From positions 248,001 through 312,000 of the forward strand of contig JAAXNY010000007.1 in NCBI GenBank assembly GCA_013420905.1: 64,000 bases of DNA, read 5' to 3'. Within the stretch, counting starts at the first letter, position 1, and each line of letters starts with the position of its first letter. Shown here in pieces: positions 24,008-36,691 of the stretch. The translations under genes were made by a program, and so were the position numbers. The notes beneath the pieces were generated by a model. The model searched no databases. It worked only from the letters and a program-made list of their open reading frames with translations, and was not told the origin of the DNA. Source of the stretch: Collybia mongolica (Eukaryota > Basidiomycota > Agaricomycetes > Agaricales > Clitocybaceae).

Positions 24008-24891
24008 TGGGCCCCTCAGTAAAAAGCAGAAGTCAATCTGTGGTTGGTCAGTGAATGGTTGGCTTTTAGTCAGGTTTGGACTTAGGACTGACTAATATAT
24101 GTTTTTGAGACATTTCACCAACTAGCTCTAGTCATTTAATGGTCACATTTAGTCAAGCCCTAGTCAGTGACAGGTCAGTCAATGCACATCAGTTATTATT
24201 TGAATTCTCAGTCATCTGTTAGTCAATCCTGGGTCAGTGTTCTATCAAATAATGTTGGCCAGTGGTTATTCTATTATTATTACTAGTACAAAAGAGTTGG
24301 TCTAGCTACACCACCATAATGCCCCAAAATCAGTCCTCCCTACTGTTTCCCCTGGGTTTTCAATGGCATAGTTGAAGGATGGTGTTTATTAGTGGTTGCA
24401 GTGAGGGCTTAATGAAGCTGTTGCAACAAAAGCCTTAATGTCTGTCTGAAACAATAAAGTTGCCTAGAGACTCACATTATACATTGAATGCCTGATCCTA
24501 AATGAGTTTGGGGTGTAATAACTGTATTTGCTAGAGAGCAGGATGAGTAGTGTGGCTTAGGTATGGTGGTGCAGCAGCAGAGAGGAGCAAAGCAAGTAGC
24601 ATAGCACAAGGAAGGAAAGGGAAGCCATGACACAGCAGCTGGAGCTGTTCAGGGCAGGTCTTACAAACTTTGGAAGAAAAAAACCCATTTTTGTAAGCCA
24701 GTAACCAAGAACCCTTGTTCATGTAAGCAGAAAACCAAAAACAAGGAAAGGTTTCTCAGGACTCTTGGCAGTTTATTTTGGCTTGGTAAAAACACAAGCC
24801 TGACTATGGCCTGACCTCAGAATGACATCCAGACCAGGGCCAGACCTGTGTGCCATCTAACACTGACTAGCCTTTTTACTGAGCAGGCCCA
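24008..24891. mobile_element. Non-autonomous element with about 20-bp TIRs
   Basis: The left end TGGGCCCCTCAGTAAAAAG is repeated inverted at the right end (CTTTTTACTGAGCAGGCCCA, 24872-24891). The body has many GTCAGT/TTAGTCA-type words but no coding capacity. The CTCAGTAAAAA core also occurs in the MITE at 1171-1425. Confidence 0.6.
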
Positions 24892-26301
24892 GTGATACCA
24901 CTGTACGTAATACAGTTGCGGCTTGCCATTACGTAAGAAACATGTAAGCAGGGGAAGATGTAGGAGCCATTATTAGGAGCCATTGCACAGTGGCAAGGTA
25001 GCATGCTCCAGAGGGGCTGCTGTAGGGAGATGTGGGTGCTCGGTTTGCGTGTCCCCCGCAAGGGGGAAAATTTATTGTTCTCAATGGCAGCCTCTTGTAC
25101 CTTTTCGAGTATATATTTCGGACCCTCACGTGATTTTTCACGTGCCCTGTGACTAATGTGACAATTTTAAAACCAAATGGCTGAGGGACAAACAATGACA
25201 TGAACAAAAAAAGCCAAATAATCAAGATGCCAAGATGCAGCCTCTATAACCTGTCCGTTTGTTTACATCGTTCCTGAGCCCACAAAAAAACTCGTCCTAT
25301 AAATAGAACTTGTAACCTAATGACTGCGAAAACAGTCTCAAGTTGTCGCTCGTTAGTGACCACGATATTTGTCAAAAACATACGTCTAATTCAGTCTTTA
25401 TTTTCGTCAATGTCTTAGCCTAACTCAATCATAAGCGCCGGGGATAATGTACGACTTAAAATTTGCTGTATTACGGAAACGCGATTGTGGCTTACCTCAT
25501 TCCAGGATCCTCCACAAAAAGCCCTGCCAAGATAGATATTGCCATACACCACCGCCATTCCCATCCCTATCAACCCGCCGTTTCCGGACCTTCCCCATAA
25601 ACCTGTGTCCAATGGCGCACGGAACATCATGCAAAAATACCAATTTTCAATACAGCTATATTCATGACCCGGCCTTAATGCTTGTAGCAACTGCGATTCC
25701 GGTATCTTGAGGCCTAAATTTCTGAACTGTGTGAGCTTCTTCTTTGTGGTTCATGAGGTCATCATCTGGCCACTTAGTGCTAAGTGTTAGCTATACTACC
25801 GCCCACTGAGTTTTGGTGCACAATATTCAGGTACATACAATGTCATGACACCTTGTATATGAATACAGATGACAAAGTGATACCTGGGAACACACGTCAC
25901 CTCAACCCAGACTAATCTTGCACCTCTCATATCGATGGGAAAGAGAACACCAACATGCTTCTCGTGTGGAGTGCTTCGAAGTCCGGGACACAAGTGCCCA
26001 TCAATGCCGAAGAGGTCACTAGATACTGGAGCTCTTTACTAACTCCCTGGTTAGGGGAATTGACTCGATCTCTTTACTCCGAAACATGAGGTTTGTCCTT
26101 GCGATCTAAGGTGATTATAATCATACTTTTCCTGGCTAATATCCAGAGGATTCAAGAATAAACGTGCACGACCTTAACCCTAATTTGGTGTTCCACGGTT
26201 GGTCCGTGCGTCTTCGATCTTGCATGTTTGCCGGATGGACGGGCAACTTCTGACTCTGACCATGCTGGCACACATCACCCGACCCAGAAGCTTTCACTTG
26301 C
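24892..26301. other. No gene; edge of island and promoter-proximal copy-B flank
   Basis: 24892-25334 is unique and has a CACGTG-ATTTTT-CACGTG palindrome near 25129. From 25335 on the sequence is the diverged counterpart of 3960-4944. Confidence 0.5.
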
Positions 26302-26307
26302 TATAAA
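26302..26307 (+). promoter_or_regulatory. TATA box of GH31 gene B
   Basis: TATAAA 67 bp upstream of the start codon at 26369, as in copy A. Confidence 0.55.
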
Positions 26308-26368
26308 CATTTATATACCCCACATAAATTTGTATGTGACTTACCCACTAGCCTTCACTTCTCCTAAC

Positions 26369-29300
26369 ATGTTTGGCAGTGGAATTCTTGGCGGTCTTGG
26401 GATCATTGCCTATGCTTCACTTTTACCGATATTATCAACCTATGGTACTGTTGTGGATCCAGGAGTCCTAGATGCGTGTTCTGGATATCGTGCCACGAAC
26501 GTAAAGACGGTCGGGGCAACGTTGACGGCGGACCTCACACTCAATGGTGAAGGATGCGCTGTGTTTGGGTCAGATGTGAAAAAATTAGCTTTGGAGGTGG
26601 TTTATGAAACAAGTGAGTTCTCATGCAGAGATCCCCCCATAATCTTAACCCAATTCTCCTCAGATACGCGTATTCACCTCAAGATCACTGACGCTTCGAC
26701 GGCCCGCTTTGAAGTACCAGAATCAGTACTGCCACGTCCGAAAGCCGAAGACGGCATATCCCCTCAAACCGCTGCAATCCAATTCAACTTCACGGAGGCT
26801 CCCTTTACATTCTCAATTTACCGGACTGCTACGTCGGAGGTCCTCTTCTCGACTGCATCACACCCCCTCATCTTCGAACAGCAATACCTTCGAGTCAAGA
26901 CCAGCTTACCGACCAATGCCAACATTTATGGTCTTGGGGAGCACACCCACCCATTTCACATCCCAACGGACAATACAACGCTGACCCTTTGGTCTCGTGA
27001 TGCGCCCGGGATTCCCGTTGGCACGAACCTTTATGGAAACCATCCCATATACTTCGAGCATCGGGCAACCGGGACACACGGCGTGTTCCTCCTGAATTCG
27101 AACGGAATGGACATAAAACTCAGCAACGCTGGAGGGGCGTCGTTGGAATATAACGTCATTGGAGGTGTTCTCGATTTCTATTTCCTGGCTGGTAGTACGA
27201 CCGATCCAACAGCGGTTGCAAGACAATATGCAGAAGTTGTCGGCACTCCCGCGGAGGTACCATACTGGTCGTTTGGATTCCACCAATGCCGATTTGGCTA
27301 CAATAGTGTGCCAACCCCTCTTTATACGTGTTCCGTTCTTCTGATATCCGTTCTTAGACTTCGTTGACGTCGCAAACGTCATCACGAATTACTCTGCCGT
27401 TGATATTCCCCTCGAAACAATGTGGACCGACATTGGTATAGTTTTACCCTGTGTGCTGGCTCATGTAAGGTGTTGACGCAGAATCAAGATTACATGGACA
27501 GGCGACGCATCTTCACCGTTGACCCTGACTATTTCCCCATGAATAGGATGCGCGAAGTGGTTGACTTCCTGCACACCCATGATCAACATTTCAGTAAGTC
27601 CTGTCTTCTTTGTTTCCGTCGTAGCTGAAAGCCCTTTTCCAGTCCTCATGACAGACCCTGCGGTTGCGTTTTTACCCGGCGGCACGTATGAGCCGTATAA
27701 CCGCGGAACGGTAGATGACGTTTGGATGAAGGCTCCCAATGGGAGTCAAGCCCTTGGAATTGTGTGGCCTGGTAGGTTCCTTATTGACGGTCATATGAAC
27801 CCTCCTTGACTATTTCCAACTAGGCGTGACTGTTTTCCCAGGTTCGCCACCTCGACGTGGATTACTTTATCCCGCTTACCACTTCCCGTAGACTGGTTCC
27901 ATCCTAAAATTGGCCAGTGAGTCAAACTATATAACTACTCATGTCTCTGTCATTCAACATTTTCCAAGGTACTGGAATAATGAATTCAAGATCTTCTTTA
28001 GTCCCACAGATGGCCTCGACATCGATGGTGCCTGGATTGACATGAACGAACCTTCTAATGTATGTGTCCCCGTCATCTGCTCATCTGTTCACGACTTAAC
28101 GGGGCGCATCATAGTTCTGCAATCTTCCTTGCACAGATATATTCGAACAAGCCAAAGGTTTGCCTCCCTCGCGTCCACACCCGCCCCCCGATCCCAACGC
28201 TCCAATTTTCGTCAACTCGACCATCTCTAAACGCGACATCCTTAACCCACCCTATTCCATCAATAACGCTGCACCGGGGGGGCAACTCTCGAGCAAAACC
28301 TCCTTCGTAAGTCACCTCCACATTCCGGGACGCGTCAATTTAATTAATTAGTGAATGTACGCGGCAACAGACGGACACCAGGCACTTCAACGGTCTCGTA
28401 GAATATGACGTGCACAATCTCTACGGGACTATGATGTCTGTAACGACACATGATGCATTGCTTGCGCGCCGTCCTGGCCTTAAAACGTTTGTGATCACAC
28501 GCTCCACTTTTGCCGGTGCAGGCAATCACGTCGGAAAATGGCTAGGAGATAATGTGAGTACGTGGGCGCAATATCGACTCTCTATCGCGGGGATGCTGGG
28601 TTTTGCGAGTGTATATCAAGTCCCCATGGTGGGCAGCGACATCTGTGGCTTTAGTGAGTCCTGGGCTTCTTTCATATTTCACTTGTAAGAAGGGTTGACG
28701 GCGAGGGTGTAGATGGAAACACGACCGAGAATCTGTGTGCTCGATGGGCTACGTTGGGCGCATTCAACCCGTTCATGAGGAACGTAAGTATACATTTGGT
28801 ATCAATTTGATGCGAATTGCTCATGTTCCTTTATATTCCAAGCATAATGCTGACAATGCCAACTCCCAAGAGTTCTATCGCTGGGAAAGTGTTACGGTAG
28901 CAGCTAGGAACGCAATCAATACTCGGTAACACCATCCTTTCCATCTACTTCGTGAACTCCTAGCTGATATGTTGCGCCCATCCCAGGTACCGCCTCCTCG
29001 ACTACATCTATACCGCCTTCCATCAAGCTCATACTGACGGCACCCCCATCCTCAACCCCCTCTGGTACAAATATCCGAAAGACCCTGCGACATTCCCCAT
29101 CGATCTCCAGTTCTTCTACGGTGACTCTATCCTCGTCTCCCCTGTAACGGAACAAGACTCGACTTCCGTCTCCATCTACCTCCCGCGCGACATTTTCTAC
29201 AACTTCAATACCCTTGCCCCTGTACACGGGACTGGATCCACCGTGCTGCTCACCAATATCTCGTCCATCGAGATCCCTCTGCACATCCGGGGTGGTGTGG

Positions 29301-29686
29301 TCCTGCCGCTCCGGATTGAGTCCGCGATAACCACGACCGAGCTGCGAACGCGTGATTTTGAATTTGTAGTTGCACCTGGGACGGACGGGACTGCGGAAGG
29401 GAAACTGTATATCGACGATGGTGTGTCGATTGTCCAAGGTGCGTCGACGGATGTGGAGATGAAGTTCATGAACGGGGGTTTGGCGGTGACTGGGAAGTTT
29501 GGATTTGAGGCTGGTGTGAAAGTGGCCAGAGTCAGGTTCCTTGGGGTGGCGAAGGCGCCGGGGGAGGTTATGGTGAACGGCAAGCCGGTCGCCAAGGCAG
29601 GGTTGTCGTATGATGAGACAACACAGGTGTTGGATGTGCCTATTGGGTTGGCACTGTCTGGTGGCTTTACTGTCAACTTTGATTGA
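26369..29686 (+). CDS. Secreted GH31 alpha-glucosidase, copy B
   Basis: Paralogue of 5012-8327 with the same 13-exon structure, catalytic motifs ([14 protein letters not shown]), FCNLPC loop and 18-nt microexon. The first intron (about 26613-26663, 51 nt) has no in-frame stop, so retention would add 17 residues just after the signal region. Differences from copy A are scattered substitutions, many silent, with some charge changes in the C-terminal beta-sandwich. No frame break was found. Same expected role: secreted maltase/glucoamylase-like enzyme. The promoter part differs more than the coding part, so the two may be expressed differently. Confidence 0.93.
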
Positions 29687-30331
29687 TATGTTGGGATTGA
29701 AACCAAGTGACCGAGGGCATTGAAGAATATAATTATGACCTCGAACCGCACCACCGTTGAGAATTTGATAATCCTCGTATACGAGTTCTATTGATAGGAC
29801 GAGTATGGGTTTTGGCCCCGCAAGTCCGGTACTTGATGTCGTGTAGAATAATATTAAAGCTCTAAAATGTGGAGCCAGTCGTTTGTTTAGAAAGGTTAAG
29901 TATTGAGTTTCCTCAGATGCACAGGTGTGCTCACGCTATTGGATCACAAACTATATTAGAAGTTTCAGACTTTCTTATTACATCTTTCAGCTCCACGGGC
30001 AAGGTGAACTGTTATTTGGGGAAAACAGACAGTGCATTCGGCTGGCTCCTTCAGCGCCGTCACGTTTCACCCCTGGAAACTCTAAACTGTGGGATTGCCT
30101 GATTTGATCCCACATAGAAGGCTCGAAGCTGTGCACTTCGACATTAGAGCGTGAGATGAAAGGTGTAAGCTGTGAACGTTGTATCTCCCCCGTGACCCTG
30201 TGGGGCGCAACGGTTGAACATATACAATCATGGGGTGCCGGCGGTGAGACGTTTAGCCTTGAATAACAGTATTGTACCTTGTACCTCTTATCTGTTTTCC
30301 AACACTTTTATAACACCTTAGCGCAGTGTCT

Positions 30332-30705
30332 ATGAGACTTGGCCACATTCTTCCTCATAACATCACAAGAGGTGAACTGGGGAGCGAGACAGTTGCACAG
30401 CTTGTCATTGGAACACCATCCGTTCCAAGTTGTTCTTAAACAACATATACTCTTGTCGATTTTGGCGCGCTGAGAGGGGCAAGGTAGACATGGCTTGTTG
30501 ACATTGCAGCTGATAAATCCAATTCTGCTTGCATAAAGGATTGCGTGCTCAGTGCAACGTAGGCGACTCTTCCTTTACGATAGCACCGACGGTATCGTGC
30601 ATTCAGTGCCTTCGACCATAAGATTTGATTGTTTTACCTCATGCGGTTCAAGGCTATTTCTTTGGCGCTTCTTATGTAGTGGGTACTAGTTGTGGCGGCA
30701 ACTAG
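30332..30705 (+). pseudogene. Decayed copy of the small secreted protein gene
   Basis: Starts ATGAGACTTGGCCACATTCTT like the gene at 2324, and retains blocks matching its later exons (CTTGTCGATTTTGGCGCGC, CGATAGCACCGACGG, GGTTCAAGGCTATTT), but the signal peptide is rearranged, stops interrupt it and exon 2 with the CQPILLAWSGG motif is lost. Confidence 0.75.
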
Positions 30706-31658
30706 GTTCTTCACGGCGCGCTCTTGGTCAAGTTTGATGATGGCGGCTTTTGTTGAAACAATAGAAATTCTTCATGTCAAATCGTGATTGATTTCATTCT
30801 ATGAATGAAAACGTTCATGTCCTATAAAATGTAGTGCTAATTAGACGCCTGGAACCGAACAAGATGAGCGGTGCGCGGGTACGACATCCCAGAGGTGGCG
30901 TTTTTGAGTAGGATCAAGGTGTAAAGGCAAAATCACAAGAGATTTTCAAGGGCTCCATGGAACATACCAGATGTCGATGCGGGAAAGATTTAAGTTCCGG
31001 AAGCGAGAAAGGAAGGCTCGAAGATATCTCACCAAAAAAGTGCAGGTTCTTGATCGTCGACGGCAGAAATGGATTCCCATTTATTCCAAAACTCTTTGCA
31101 GGCATATTAGTGGCGTTTTCGACCTAATGAGCAAGATGCGCTGAAAGGTACACCTTTACCTCCACTACTTGCTGAATCGAGTCAAAAAGCGATCAAGGGT
31201 TCACATCAATTTTCCAAATCGAGACAACTGCCAAATCGGGTGGGCCAAAGCAGTGCAGCAAAGCTTCCCTTTGTTACGCCACATATTGGCTCTTTTATAA
31301 GAGCGCAGTTTTGTTGCTCTACCCTCTCATACCCCGGAGGCACAGGTGAGGTTTATGTTACTTTTTGATTTCTGTCGACGGTCGCTTATCACCGGAGTTA
31401 TGTAGTTGGTTGGTCCCCTGACTCACACGCGATCGCCTCGAGGCAAAGCACGACCACGACTGGATTCGTTGGGGCAAGACGGGAATCACAGGACACGAGG
31501 CAATATCTAATCTCTGCACTGGCCAGCACATACCTACCACCCCTCAACCCTCGCATTCAAAAAGACTCACTACCCACCACCACTGACTCATGATCGACCT
31601 GCCACCCGTATCCTCGTCATCTGAGCACTCCACCTAATATCCCAACCTTTCCGTAATT
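30706..31658. other. Intergenic, no gene recognised
   Basis: No supported coding sequence; this includes the upstream region of the gene at 31659. Confidence 0.5.
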
Positions 31659-33882
31659 ATGGCTACCGTTGCTGTCGATAATCGGCAGCAGCATCCCCAG
31701 ACATGGCAGTTTCCCATGCCCCAGCACTCGCGGCAGAGCTTTCGGTACCTCCAACCCCCAGCTCCACCCCCTGCAGAGGCCCCACTCCCCCCACGCAATG
31801 AAAAGGAGCTCACGAGGGAGATGCTCGTCGAGATCCTGACCTTCTTCTCGACACTCATCCCATCACGGTTCAACGGGGCGCCCGTGCGGCTCGTGGTGCA
31901 CGGCGGTGCATGCATGCTGCTCCACCCCGGGCTGTACGCCCTCGCGCAGCAGCAGCCCCCACCCTCACCCTCCAATTCGCCCCACAACTCGCTGCCCCGG
32001 CGGACGACGACGCGCGACGTGGACTACATCAACCGCTCGTTTGCGTACGAGTGGCACAATATCGGTGTTTCGGACGCAACGGAAAGGCTGAAGGACTGCA
32101 TGAAGGTGACGGCGCAGAAGTTTCGGCTGGGGCTGGACTGGATGAATAGTGATGCAGATGTCGCGCTTCCCATGGCGAACGAGTGAGTCATTCGCTAAAT
32201 GATTTTTTTGATTACCGGCTAACGGTCGCTATGTAGCCCGACTACGGGCCAACGATATGATCCCATCTACACTGCCGCACTCCAGCCTAATAATGTTCAT
32301 CTGCACACCGTCTTCACGTCGCCAAACGGGATGCTGACTCTCGTTAGCGTCACGCCATTCTGGTCCGTTGCCCTCAAGCTCGTCCGGTACACCAAGTGGG
32401 ACCCGGGCGATATCTGCCTGCTGCTAAGGTTAGTCGTCACCTTTCTCCTGGAAGCGCACGTCACTGGCGACATCATACGAAAAGCTTAAAGCTCTCACGG
32501 GGCACCGTGGCGTCTCCCTACATCAGAGCATCTATATTAGCACAAAGATCGCCCACCATCGCGCGCTACTCTCACTCTTCGGTACACGATCGAACCTATT
32601 TACTAACGCTTCTTTTCCCATCATCGTCAGGAACGGAACAAACCTCTCCGGGACGCAGTGGAGCACGCAGATGATCGAGGGGTGGTTGTTCCAGCACTGC
32701 TGGCCGATGGGGTACGGCTCGTACGACCCGACGCGGATGCGGGAGATGAAGTTACGCATCGTGCACGCCATGCAGGTGCTCTCTAGCTGGGACGGCACCG
32801 TCGCACACGCACCGGCCAACCCCAACAACGTCACCGCCGACGCCGCGATGGGCGGCTCCGGGGACGCTAGCAGCCGGACAAGCATCAAACCCGGGTTCAT
32901 CCCACCCCCACCAGCGCAAATCCAGCACGAGCCACCGAGGTGGATGAGCCCCGCCCAGCACCCCTCGCACGCCCAGGGATCCAGCACGCGGAAGCCCAAC
33001 CCCAGCCTCGCCCAGGACGAGTGGCAGGCATCGATACCCATGCCCCGGCCCAAGTCACACTCCCACTCCCACTCCCACTCCCATGCTCAACCCCACGCCC
33101 AGGCACGCCCGCACCCCGCCAGCACGAACCACAGTGCGTGGCGCCCCCCGGGCGACGAGCACGTGCGCCAGTTCGACAGCCACATCGCGTCGATGCTCCG
33201 TGCCAGCGCGCACCGCGAGGTCCCCTCCACGGAGCCCGCGGTCATCCCGACGATGCGGCGCAGGCGCGACAGGCAGCGGGACGCGGGCCGGAAGCGGGAC
33301 CGCTTCTCGAAGTGGCTTGCGCGCGACGCGGGCGCGGGCGTGGTCTCGGATTCTGACGACGACGATGGTGAGGACTCGGATGATGATGATGATGATGAGT
33401 GGCGTCCTCGGGAGAAGAGCGGGCGGGTGGAGAAGGGACGAATGGATGCGGAGGACCGGCAGAGGGGGGTGTATCAGCGTCCGCATCCGCATCAGCAGCA
33501 GCAGCAGCAGCAGTATCACCACCAGAGCTCACGTTCGCTTTCGCAAGCACAGGAACAGCCCGCCTCGCGTTCCCGCCCATCTCAGCAACAGCCGCAACAA
33601 CAACAACAACACTCATCACAGGGCCAGACCCGCCCCCCCGCCTGGCACCTCTACGCACAGCCCCAGCCCCAGCACCGTTCCCACCCCCCGCCACCCCAGT
33701 CTCAGCCCCTAGCGCCCATCGACCCGAACCGGCGAGCCCGCAGCCGCTCGGCGAACCCCCTACCCCAGCGACAGCAGCAGCAGCAGCACCGCCCACCCCC
33801 GCTCGACCTCGACCTCGACAGCCAGCTCGAGCCGCTCGATGGGATCGTGCCGGGCTTGGGTGGCCTTGCTATCTTCAAATAG
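31659..33882 (+). CDS. Nucleotidyltransferase-fold-like protein with long disordered tail
   Basis: Three exons (31659-32182, 32237-32428, 32631-33882) give 655 residues. Residues about 45-270 form a folded domain: RLVVHGGACMLLHPG followed by TTRDVDYINRSF recalls the GG...DxD arrangement of minimal nucleotidyltransferases (as in AbiEii-like or DUF-type domains), then KFRLGLDWMNSDADVALP and FWSVALKLVRYTKWDPGDICLLL. This assignment is by pattern only. The remaining ~380 residues are low complexity: a His-Ser run (about 33055-33090), an acidic DDDD stretch, poly-Gln and Pro-rich repeats, typical of an intrinsically disordered tail. Substrate and role unknown. Confidence 0.8.
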
Positions 33883-34571
33883 GGTGTGTGTACCCTCTGG
33901 GTATGATTGGGAGCATGGTCTTTTCAACGTCGTATCGTTTTATCGTATCGTATCGTATTTCATCGCATTTTTTCTTTCTTTTCTTTGTTTTTTAACTTCA
34001 TGGCCAGCCACAGTTCCAAGGAATCATACCCTGTACTCTGCCCCTCCTTGCCCGCTACGATATGTTTCACTTCCCCCTCACCATCATCTCATCTCATCTC
34101 ATCTCACTATCGCATCCACACCTATACCTATGTCTATGCCTATGCTAATCTATCACCATCCCTGTAACTTGTATCTCCCATCCGCCCCGTCCACCCATTA
34201 TAGCATCCGATCAAGGGGCGATGTACGGACTCTTGATCTGTACAACCCCCTTTTTAGTTGTACATCTGCCTACATTCCCATGCCATTGTATCATTAAAGA
34301 ATAAGAATAAATAATGGTCGTCCTTCGTTCTATTCTGACGTCGACTGTTATCGATTATCATAGCTTGATAAGATATAACTAGATCTGTACTTCCCCTTTT
34401 TTTTAGTTAATACCTCTACTTACATTCCAGTGTATCATGTATCATCAAACAAATAATAACGGCCGTCCTTCGGTCTATCGTATTCTAACGTCGACTAACT
34501 ATTCCTTATCAACTAGAATAACAGATAAAGATATGACTCTTCAAAAAAAGTCGGTCTATACGGGTGTGCCA
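33883..34571. repeat. Convergent intergenic region with short tandem repeats and a 110-bp direct repeat
   Basis: The gap between two convergent genes has (TATCG)n near 33935-33960, (CATCT)n near 34083-34107, and a direct repeat 34237-34348/34386-34497 (shared GTCCTTCG, TATTCT-ACGTCGACT). Both copies contain AATAAA-like words and may supply poly(A) signals. Confidence 0.6.
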
Positions 34572-36691
34572 TCAAACCCGCATATCATCATCCTTCCTAA
34601 CCACGATCCCATAATACGCCCAAACAGCAGCTGCATGCAGGTCTTCCGGCTGGTCAGTGCTCACACCAACGTTGCCATCCAACTCATACACGCTCTTGCC
34701 CTGTCAACACAAACCCAAAATCAGATAAGACGAAGCACACGAAGTCAAAAAAACAAAAAACGAAACAAAAAAGAGAAAGTAACGCCAAACGCACCAAACC
34801 AAGAGTAACCTTGATCGCAGGGGCGCCTGGCTTGTACAGCTCCAAAGGCTCCTCCGCCCCCTCACCACCACCGCCACTCAAGCGCTTGATAAGGCGGATA
34901 ACATTCCTCGCCGCGAGCTCGCCCTGAACAACAACAACATCAATAACATTTCTTTCACAGGCCGAAGGGGAAGACTCAAAAAACGGACCTGATAATACGC
35001 ATTATGCCCAGCCGGGATCGCGCCAAACGCGTCCGCCGCGTCTCCAATGACGAACATATGCGGGTAAGGCGTTTCTAGGACGGGATCTACAACGGTTTCT
35101 TCGTCAGAGCTGGGGGAGCCCTCGCTGACCGACTCGGAAGAAAGCCCGTCTTCAGGTGCGGCAGCCGCCTCTAGGTCAGCAACGGCAAGTTGCCGGAGTG
35201 CCGCCTCGAGCTCGAGCGGATCGACGGTAGAGGGAGCCTGGTCCGGCGTATCTGCCTCTGCGACGGGGGCGGATTCAGCGCGGTCGACCAACGCATCCGC
35301 GTCTGGGGGAGGGAGGACACCCAACTGCATCGTCCGCAACACGTGGGCAAGCCTATCGCCCTGGTTGACAGTAGCAGGGTCCATAGCAGCGAGGAGCCCA
35401 GTATTCGGGGTCTGGCCCGTACACAGCATCTTGAAACCCCAATTGGCAATTTGTCAGAGGGCGATGGATTGCGGGGACGAAACGTGCCTTACAATCAAGT
35501 CGGCAGCAATCTCGCGCCCCTTCACGGTCCGCACGACGCGCTGGCCTTGCTCGTTCCGCTTGGGCGGCTCTTCATTGACTGAATCGAGATCGAGGCGCTC
35601 CCCCAGGATCACGTCGATGTTGCTGAACGTCTCCATCGTTTTCAAAACTGTGGGAATCCACGGTTAATTATGCCGCGATCTCCTGAAGGGGTTGGGGGGG
35701 GGGGGGGGGGGGGGGAGCTCACTCTCGGCGTGCATAGCCTCGTCAAACCGCGGAAGCAGGCGATCGCGGGAGTGCAGCAGCGTGACTTGCTTGGTAGGAT
35801 GCACCGCTGCGATATCCGTCGTGAATTCTGCGAAAGAAACCATCCTATGAGTGCTACACGTTGCGTAACCCGTTTGTCCGAGCTTACGAATTCCAAGAGC
35901 ACCCCCACCAACCACCAGCACAGTCGGAGACGCTTCAATAAGCTTCTGATGCGCCCCCAGCCACGCGATCCCCTCCGCCTTCTCACCTCTGTACACCGGC
36001 AGGCGCACATCCTTGATCGTAGCGGTGGCGTTGGGGGTGACAGTGAGGACATCGGGGCCGGCAGCCCAGAGGTCCAGCGGGCGGGGGAGGTGCGAGCCCA
36101 GCGCGTAGATGAGATAATCAAAGGGCAGCGCCGTGCTCGGGATGCCGTGCTCCGGGAATGCCCTCGACAGGGTCAGGGAGCGCGGCGTGATGGAGGTGAC
36201 GTGGGCCTGGATGCGGATGTGGGGTTTGGATGCCGGGTTCTCGAGGAGGAAGACTTTAGTGTTGGGGATGACTGTGGGGAGGAGGAGGGTATGAGATTTT
36301 TGTTAGTATAGATGGTGGTGGTCACGCACATGCTTTGTATTCGTGCCCGGGGAGGACCGCCAGCCGGGGTAAGATGTAGACGTCTACCCGAAGCTCTCAG
36401 GATGCATCAACGAAAGGTTTGAAAAAATCTTACGGTTTGTATGCCTAACGAACGAAATTCCGAGTCTCGTCAACAACAATTGGAAAAAAAAGGTGAGCCA
36501 ACGCACGAATTACGATCAATAAGAACAATCCTCCAACCTTCAGGGATACCCGCAGCCAGTATCTGCGCCGCTCTCGAACCTATTCGTTCATTGAAAATGA
36601 ACACAAGCCTATTATTATTATTTTCGAGATCCTACTCACCTCCGTAGGCTGAGCCCAGCACGACGACGGTTCTTGTGCTCGTGGATCCCAT
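34572..36691 (-). CDS. AIF/AMID-like FAD-dependent oxidoreductase
   Basis: A pyridine nucleotide-disulphide oxidoreductase of the AIFM2/AMID type, expected to bind FAD and NAD(P)H and to act as a quinone-type or apoptosis-related oxidoreductase. The start MGSTSTRTVVVLGSAYGG is the FAD dinucleotide-binding loop. It is followed by ILAAGIPEGWRIVLIDRNS, VYILPRLAVLPGHEYKA, LPFDYLIYALGSHLPRPL, the NAD-binding VLVVGGGALGI, CTGQTPNTGLL, then TPYPHMFVIGDAADAFGAIPAGHNAYYQ and a C-terminal AAVWAYYGIVV. An acidic Ala/Glu/Ser-rich insert of about 85 residues sits between the TGQTPN motif and the FAD-contacting GDAADAFG. At least six introns; one carries the G22 tract at 35694-35715. Confidence 0.9.
35694..35715. 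repeat. 22-base G homopolymer in an intron
   Basis: An uninterrupted run of 22 G on the + strand lies in an intron of the oxidoreductase gene (C-run in the transcript, close to the donor). It will be length-variable and prone to sequencing error. Confidence 0.9.

Larger units (their letters stand above)
25335..29915. repeat. GH31 segmental duplication, copy B
   Basis: Direct copy of 3960-8575. The two units are separated by the transposon island and followed by a decayed small-secreted-protein copy, whereas the intact one precedes unit A. Confidence 0.85.

Noticed and set aside
25129..25146. CACGTG-ATTTTT-CACGTG palindrome as a regulatory site
   Set aside because: It is far from any start codon and a single occurrence cannot support a binding site.
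33055..33796. Long open frames on both strands over the 3' part of the nucleotidyltransferase-like gene
   Set aside because: They are shadows created by high GC and simple repeats; the chosen frame continues the conserved domain through two introns.
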